DNA of 64,000 nucleotides from Pseudomonas sp. CFII64. GTDB lineage: Bacteria > Pseudomonadota > Gammaproteobacteria > Pseudomonadales > Pseudomonadaceae. The DNA is taken from contig NZ_ATLO01000027.1 in NCBI RefSeq assembly GCF_000416235.1, positions 62,001 through 126,000 on the forward strand, read 5' to 3'. A program made the position numbers and the translations under genes. The first letter of the stretch is position 1, and each line of letters opens with the position of its first letter. Below are positions 59,779-64,000 of this stretch, in pieces. The notes beneath the pieces are model-generated. The model saw only the letters and a program-made list of their open reading frames with translations, made no database searches and was not told the origin of the DNA.

Positions 59779-60987
59779 TTGAACGCCTCCCGCATCGCCG
59801 CCCGCGTGCAACGCATCAAACCTTCGCCGAGCAGTGCCGCCGCCGACCGTGCCATTGAACTGCGCCGCCAGGGCAAGTCGATCATCAATCTGGTAGTGGG
59901 TGAACCCGATTTTGATACGCCGCCGCACATCCGCCTGGCCGCGTGCGCCGCTATCGAGCGCGGCGAAACTCGCTATACCTCGAACGCCGGCACGCTGGAG
60001 CTGCGCCAGGCCATCGTGGCCAAGCTGGCGCGGGAAAATGATCTGCAGTACTCGGCTGCCCAGGTCGTGGTGACCTGCGGGGCGAAGAGCGCGATTTTCA
60101 ATGCCTTCGCGGCAACCCTGGGCGCGGGCGATGAGGTGCTGATCCCCGCGCCTTACTGGGTTTCTTACCCGGACATGGTGCTGGCGTGCGAAGGCGAGCC
60201 GGTGACCATCGCCTGCCCGGAAGAGAACGGCTTCAAGCTGACCGCAGAACAGCTGCGCGGCGCGATTACCGAGCGGACCCGCTGGTTGCTGCTCAATTCA
60301 CCGAGCAATCCGACCGGCGCCAGTTACAGCGTGGATGAACTGCGTCGGTTGGCTGACGTGTTGCTGGAGTTTCCCCACGTACTGGTCATGACCGACGACA
60401 TCTACGAGCATATTCGCTTTGAAGGTGCCGATAACGGCCACATTCTGGGGGTCGAGCCTGCGCTACGTGATCGCGTGCTGGTCATCAATGGCGTTTCCAA
60501 GACCTATGCCATGACCGGCTGGCGTATTGGCTACGCTGCAGGCCCGGCGGACTTGATCAATGCCATGGCGACTTTGCAGTCGCAGTCGACCAGCAATGCG
60601 AGCTCGGTGGGCCAGGCCGCAGCGCTTGCGGCCTTGAGTGGCGACCAATCGTTTGTCAAAGAAAGCGTCGTGATCTACCAGCAGCGCCGCGATCGTTGCC
60701 TGGACCTGATCAACGGCATAGAAGGCCTGAGCTGCCTGAAACCCGATGGCGCGTTTTATCTGTATGTGAACTGCGGTGCATTGATTGGCAAACGTACTCC
60801 GGCCGGGCAGGTCCTTGCGACCGACACCGATGTGGTGATGTATCTGCTGGAAAGTCAGGGCGTGGCAGTGGTCGCGGGTACGGCTTACGGCCTGGCACCG
60901 TTCTTTCGCATGTCGATTGCTACCGACCTGGAAACCCTTGAACAGGGCTGCAGCCGAATCGCCACCGCCGTTGCGGCCTTGGGCTGA
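59779..60987 (+). CDS. Aspartate aminotransferase-type PLP enzyme
   Basis: 402-residue class I aminotransferase. Substrate arm INLVVGEPDFDTPPHIRLAA, NSPSNPTGASYSVDELRRLA, VMTDDIYEHIRFEG, and the PLP lysine in INGVSKTYAMTGWRIGYAAG. The subgroup is the I-gamma aspartate/prephenate type (AspC of Thermus and rhizobia). TTG 59779 has GAGGA eight bases before it and suits a transcript starting near 59750; ATG 59755 and 59722 are alternatives. Possibly used to move amino groups freed by the nitrogen module. Followed by an MFS exporter gene. Confidence 0.88.
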   Translation: MNASRIAARVQRIKPSPSSAAADRAIELRRQGKSIINLVVGEPDFDTPPHIRLAACAAIERGETRYTSNAGTLELRQAIVAKLARENDLQYSAAQVVVTCGAKSAIFNAFAATLGAGDEVLIPAPYWVSYPDMVLACEGEPVTIACPEENGFKLTAEQLRGAITERTRWLLLNSPSNPTGASYSVDELRRLADVLLEFPHVLVMTDDIYEHIRFEGADNGHILGVEPALRDRVLVINGVSKTYAMTGWRIGYAAGPADLINAMATLQSQSTSNASSVGQAAALAALSGDQSFVKESVVIYQQRRDRCLDLINGIEGLSCLKPDGAFYLYVNCGALIGKRTPAGQVLATDTDVVMYLLESQGVAVVAGTAYGLAPFFRMSIATDLETLEQGCSRIATAVAALG

Positions 60988-60997
60988 GGCGTTGGTC

Positions 60998-62548
60998 ATG
61001 ACGACTCAGGCGAGCGCGTTGAGCTTCAGGCAGGCGTTGCTGGCAATGCTCGGCATCTCGCTGGTGCTGATGTTGTCGGCCCTTGACCAGACGGTGATTG
61101 GCAATGCCTTGCCAAGCATCGTGGCCGAACTGCAAGGGTTTGAGCTCTACGCCTGGGTCGCCACGGGTTATCTGTTGACTTCAATCGTGACCATTCCGGT
61201 ATTCGGTCGGCTGGGTGATTACTACGGTCGCAAACCGTTTGTGCTGGCCGCGACCATCGTTTTCACACTGGCGTCACTGGTGTGTGCCCTGGCCAATGAC
61301 ATGTGGGTACTGGTCGTCGGCCGGGCATTGCAAGGGGTTGGTGGCGGAATGCTGATCGGCACCGCGTTCGCCTGCATTCCCGAGTTGTTTCCGGATACCC
61401 GGCAACGGCTGCGCTGGCAGATGATGCTCAGTGCGTTGTTCAGCGTGGTCAATGCCATCGGTCCTGGTCTGGGCGGTTACCTCACCGGCGCGTATGGCTG
61501 GCGTTCGGTGTTCTACCTGAATCTGCCGTTGGGTTGCCTGGCGCTATTTTTCGCCTGGCGCTACTTGCCGCATTATCGGCCGGTGCAGGTGACCGGCATC
61601 CGCCTCGATTGGCCAGGCGCGCTGTTGATCGCCGTGGCGTTGGGCAGCCTGCAATTGGGCGCTGAGTGGATGGGCCATTCGAGCACAGTGCTCAGCGCGA
61701 CGCTGGGCTTGATTTGCGTCACAGCGGTATTGGCGTTATGGCACTGGGAACGTCGTTGCGCCTCGGCGCTTTTGCCGCCGGCGATGTTTGCCATGTCCAG
61801 CCTGCGCATCCTGTTTGTGCTGTCGATGCTGGCCGGGGCGATCATGTTCACGCTGTTGTTTTACCTGCCACTGCTGTTGCAGGGCAGTTATGGGTATTCG
61901 CCTCAAGACGCCGGTTTGTTGATTACCCCTCTGGCGCTGAGCATCACCCTGGGCGCGATCGTCAACAGCCGTATCGTGACCCGGCTGCGCAACCCGAACT
62001 GGTTGCCACTGGCAGGTTTTCTGGCGCTGCTGCTGGCTTGTGCCGGTCTGGCCGTCGCAGGTCGTGGCGCGTCGTTTCACGCCTTGTTGCTGCTGATTTT
62101 GCTGGCGGGTGTGGGGTTGGGTTTCATCCTGCTCAACCTGACGGTATTCACCCAGACCCTGGCCGAACGGCAGTTTCTAGGTATTGCCACGGCGCTGACC
62201 CAATCGCTGCGGCTGGTCGGCGGGTTGCTGGGCACTGCGGCCATGGGGGTTCTGGTCAATCTGTTGTACGTCTCCCAGCTGAGTCAGGCGTTTTTGGCAC
62301 AAGGGCATGAACGTGCGATTGCTCGTTACATTGATCCACAGATTTTGCTGACATCGACGGTTGTCGATTCCGCCGAAACTCATGCGTTGCTGGAGTTGGC
62401 CCGTGGCGCGTTGGCCAATTCAGTAGGCGTAGGCCTGTTGATGTGCGCCGGCCTCGGCGTTATTGCCCTGTTGGTTTTATATCGCTTGCCTCCGGTAAGA
62501 CTGGTCACTCTCCCGACGCTTGTTGCTCCCCAAAATAATAAGACTTAA
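60998..62548 (+). CDS. MFS exporter, DHA2 (EmrB/QacA) family
   Basis: 516-residue drug:H+ antiporter-like protein with 14 membrane helices. Helix 1 has the family motif LDQTVIGNALPSIVAELQGF, motif A is GRLGDYYGRKPFVLAATIVF, and RALQGVGGGMLIGTAFACIP is motif-like between helices 3 and 4. ATG 60998 with GAGGCG upstream; the frame further upstream overlaps the aminotransferase. 10 bp after that gene, so co-transcribed. It may export an amine or amino acid product, or take up an unknown nutrient; drug resistance is not implied. Confidence 0.88.
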   Translation: MTTQASALSFRQALLAMLGISLVLMLSALDQTVIGNALPSIVAELQGFELYAWVATGYLLTSIVTIPVFGRLGDYYGRKPFVLAATIVFTLASLVCALANDMWVLVVGRALQGVGGGMLIGTAFACIPELFPDTRQRLRWQMMLSALFSVVNAIGPGLGGYLTGAYGWRSVFYLNLPLGCLALFFAWRYLPHYRPVQVTGIRLDWPGALLIAVALGSLQLGAEWMGHSSTVLSATLGLICVTAVLALWHWERRCASALLPPAMFAMSSLRILFVLSMLAGAIMFTLLFYLPLLLQGSYGYSPQDAGLLITPLALSITLGAIVNSRIVTRLRNPNWLPLAGFLALLLACAGLAVAGRGASFHALLLLILLAGVGLGFILLNLTVFTQTLAERQFLGIATALTQSLRLVGGLLGTAAMGVLVNLLYVSQLSQAFLAQGHERAIARYIDPQILLTSTVVDSAETHALLELARGALANSVGVGLLMCAGLGVIALLVLYRLPPVRLVTLPTLVAPQNNKT

Positions 62549-62600
62549 CTGCCCACTTCCGCACTGCTTACAACTCTAACTGACAGTAAAGGATATTCCG

Positions 62601-63932
62601 ATGGAGCTCCTCAATCGTTCCCCGCGTGTGGTCGCTGGTATTTGCGGCATGGTCATGGCCCAGCAGGCATTCAGTGCCGGTTTCGTGGAAGACAGCAAGG
62701 CCAGTATTCTGGCCAGAAACTTCTTCAGTAATGCAGACAATCGCAGTGGCGCGGCAGATCCAAACTACACGCAAGAGTGGGGGCAGGGGTTTATTTTCGA
62801 TTTCCGCTCCGGTTATACCCAAGGGGCTGTAGGTTTTGGTGTGGACGCGCTCGGTATGTTGGGTATTCGCCTGGATTCCGGTAAAGGTCGCCATTACAAC
62901 CCGACGAGCACCGCATTCAACGGCAATGTTTTCCCCACGGACAGCGACGGCCGCGCCGTGGATGAGTTCGGCAGCGTCGGGCTGACGGCCAAAGCCCTGA
63001 TCTCCAAAACAGAGTTTCGTTACGGTACGCTGGTCCCGATGCTGCCAGTGGTAATGTCCACCGATCGTATGTTGCAACAGACCTTCAATGGGGGGCAGGT
63101 TCAATCCAAGGATATCGACAACTTCACGTTTACTCTGGGTCAGTTGGAACATGTAAAAGGTCGTGGATCAAGTAACCAGATGGGCATGTCGATTCCCGGC
63201 GCCAACAACGCAGTTACCGGTGAGTTTGTTAACAAGTTTTACTACGGCGGCGTGGACTACAAGCCGACCAAAGACTTGTTGCTGCAGTATTACTACGGCA
63301 ACCTGGAAGACTTCTATAAGCAGAGTTTTCTGGGTCTGAAATATGACCTGCCAGTAGGACCCGGTACGTTGCGTTCTGATCTACGTTACTTCGATAACAA
63401 ATCAGACGGGGCCAACGGCAATGATCCAGCGTTCTACACCTTGGGTTATTACGGCAATGGCGTAACCAAGGGCAAGGTTGACAGCCGGTTGTCGAGCGCC
63501 TTTTTCACCTATATGGTCAGCGGTCACACCATTGGTGCCGGCTTCCAGCAGGTCAGCGGCGACAGCGATGCGGTCTGGCTGAACCAGGGTGATGGATCCA
63601 CCGCTTATTTCATGACCGAGTCGATGATCGGCAAATTCCAGCGTGCCGGTGAAAGCACCTGGCAGGTCCGTTATGGCTACGACTTTGCGCAGGTAGGCAT
63701 TCCTGGCCTGAGCTTTTTGGGTATGTACGAAAGTGGTTCGAACATTCGTACGCCAACAGGCGATACAAAGGAGTGGGAACGCAACCTGACCGTCAGCTAT
63801 GTGGTGCAATCCGGTCCTCTGAAAAAGCTCAATGTTCAATTGCGCCACGCCTCGTTGCGCACGCAAGTCACTACCCAACGTGACAGCGATGAACACCGTG
63901 TGATCGTGTCCTATCCGCTGGATATCCTCTGA
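62601..63932 (+). CDS. OprD-family outer-membrane porin
   Basis: 443-residue OprD-type porin: signal peptide to about residue 26 (RVVAGICGMVMAQQAFSAGF), then GFVEDSKASILARNFFSNAD and NYTQEWGQGFIFDFRSGYTQ, family hallmarks, and a final VIVSYPLDIL strand. These porins admit basic amino acids, dipeptides or aromatic acids. Ribosome site AAAGGA seven bases before the ATG. It follows the MFS gene after 52 bp, so the last step of the nitrogen region supplies an outer-membrane entry. Confidence 0.92.
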   Translation: MELLNRSPRVVAGICGMVMAQQAFSAGFVEDSKASILARNFFSNADNRSGAADPNYTQEWGQGFIFDFRSGYTQGAVGFGVDALGMLGIRLDSGKGRHYNPTSTAFNGNVFPTDSDGRAVDEFGSVGLTAKALISKTEFRYGTLVPMLPVVMSTDRMLQQTFNGGQVQSKDIDNFTFTLGQLEHVKGRGSSNQMGMSIPGANNAVTGEFVNKFYYGGVDYKPTKDLLLQYYYGNLEDFYKQSFLGLKYDLPVGPGTLRSDLRYFDNKSDGANGNDPAFYTLGYYGNGVTKGKVDSRLSSAFFTYMVSGHTIGAGFQQVSGDSDAVWLNQGDGSTAYFMTESMIGKFQRAGESTWQVRYGYDFAQVGIPGLSFLGMYESGSNIRTPTGDTKEWERNLTVSYVVQSGPLKKLNVQLRHASLRTQVTTQRDSDEHRVIVSYPLDIL

Positions 63933-63955
63933 TCCGCAGTGCCTGACGGCTGGGT

Positions 63956-63979
63956 GAGCGTCTTGAGGGCAAGACGCTC
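63956..63979 (+). terminator. Stem-loop after the porin gene
   Basis: GAGCGTCTT (63956-63964)/AAGACGCTC (63971-63979), a perfect 9-bp stem with a 6-base loop, 24 bp after the stop. No T-run follows, so it may be a protective hairpin or a REP-type element rather than a true terminator. Confidence 0.55.
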
Positions 63980-64000
63980 GCTAGCCACGATCTGGCAATC

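Noticed and set aside
60917..60997. Extended N-terminus of the MFS exporter starting at 60917
   Set aside because: Lies inside the aminotransferase gene in another frame and adds Pro/Arg-rich sequence; ATG 60998 with GAGGCG is the natural start.
1..64000. tRNA, rRNA, CRISPR arrays, prophage or insertion sequences
   Set aside because: I looked for cloverleaf-like sequences, regularly spaced repeats, transposase motifs and phage genes and found none that could be supported.

Overview
This 64 kb window looks like a chromosomal segment of a fluorescent-group Pseudomonas. The base composition is GC-rich, REP-type palindromes of the TTCGCGGGCAAGCC kind occur, and the gene families are typical of the genus: an OprD-type porin, a BdlA-like chemoreceptor, an extra Tol/Ton cluster, and several short Pseudomonas-restricted ORFs. 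No rRNA, tRNA, CRISPR array, prophage or insertion sequence was recognised. Most of the window is accessory metabolism made of uptake-plus-catabolism modules with LysR regulators.

Layout. 1-2045: tail of a TolQ/TolR/TonB-like trio whose third gene has an in-frame amber codon, then a strong terminator. 2066-12522: a sugar-acid (aldonate) catabolic cluster on the minus strand (XylX-like and XylD-like dehydratases, beta-hydroxyacid dehydrogenase, MFS carrier, DenD-like dehydrogenase, diketo-acid hydrolase, SDR). A divergent LysR gene and a second MFS carrier follow, tied together by a shared GATAAC-type palindrome. 12526-16030: small hypothetical, GNAT acetyltransferase and two divergent L,D-transpeptidases. 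16043-23278: lactate-type permease, amine/amino-acid FAD oxidase and a complete polar amino-acid ABC transporter, with a divergent LysR. 23279-34651: an organosulfur-type acquisition cluster preceded by a structured, probably regulatory leader. It holds a class II aldolase, an orphan sulfonate-type binding protein, a TonB receptor, a flavin monooxygenase and a full peptide/opine-type ABC importer. 34796-37728: another amino-acid ABC importer. 37913-39297: BdlA-like chemoreceptor behind a FliA-type promoter. 39557-41985: a heme-oxygenase-like diiron enzyme coupled to a SAM methyltransferase. 42045-49481: miscellaneous genes (DJ-1/PfpI, glutaminase, DUF1615 lipoprotein, DUF1810, ABC exporter).

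49654-63932: a nitrogen-scavenging region centred on a nac-like LysR gene. It carries biotin carboxylase, biotin carrier, PxpA/B/C (5-oxoprolinase-type) and a biotin-carrier-like protein without the biotinyl lysine. These are followed by an SDR and a glutamate/aspartate-type ABC transporter, and on the other side by an aminotransferase, an MFS exporter and an OprD porin. Four 15-bp ATA-N9-TAT (NAC-type) sites lie in its control regions, two of them about 62-63 bp upstream of matching sigma70-like promoters. nac itself has a sigma54-type -24/-12 element. I regard this nac-centred regulon, with its carboxylase/oxoprolinase operon, as the most interesting system in the window. The leader of the sulfur cluster and the diiron-oxidase/methyltransferase pair come next.
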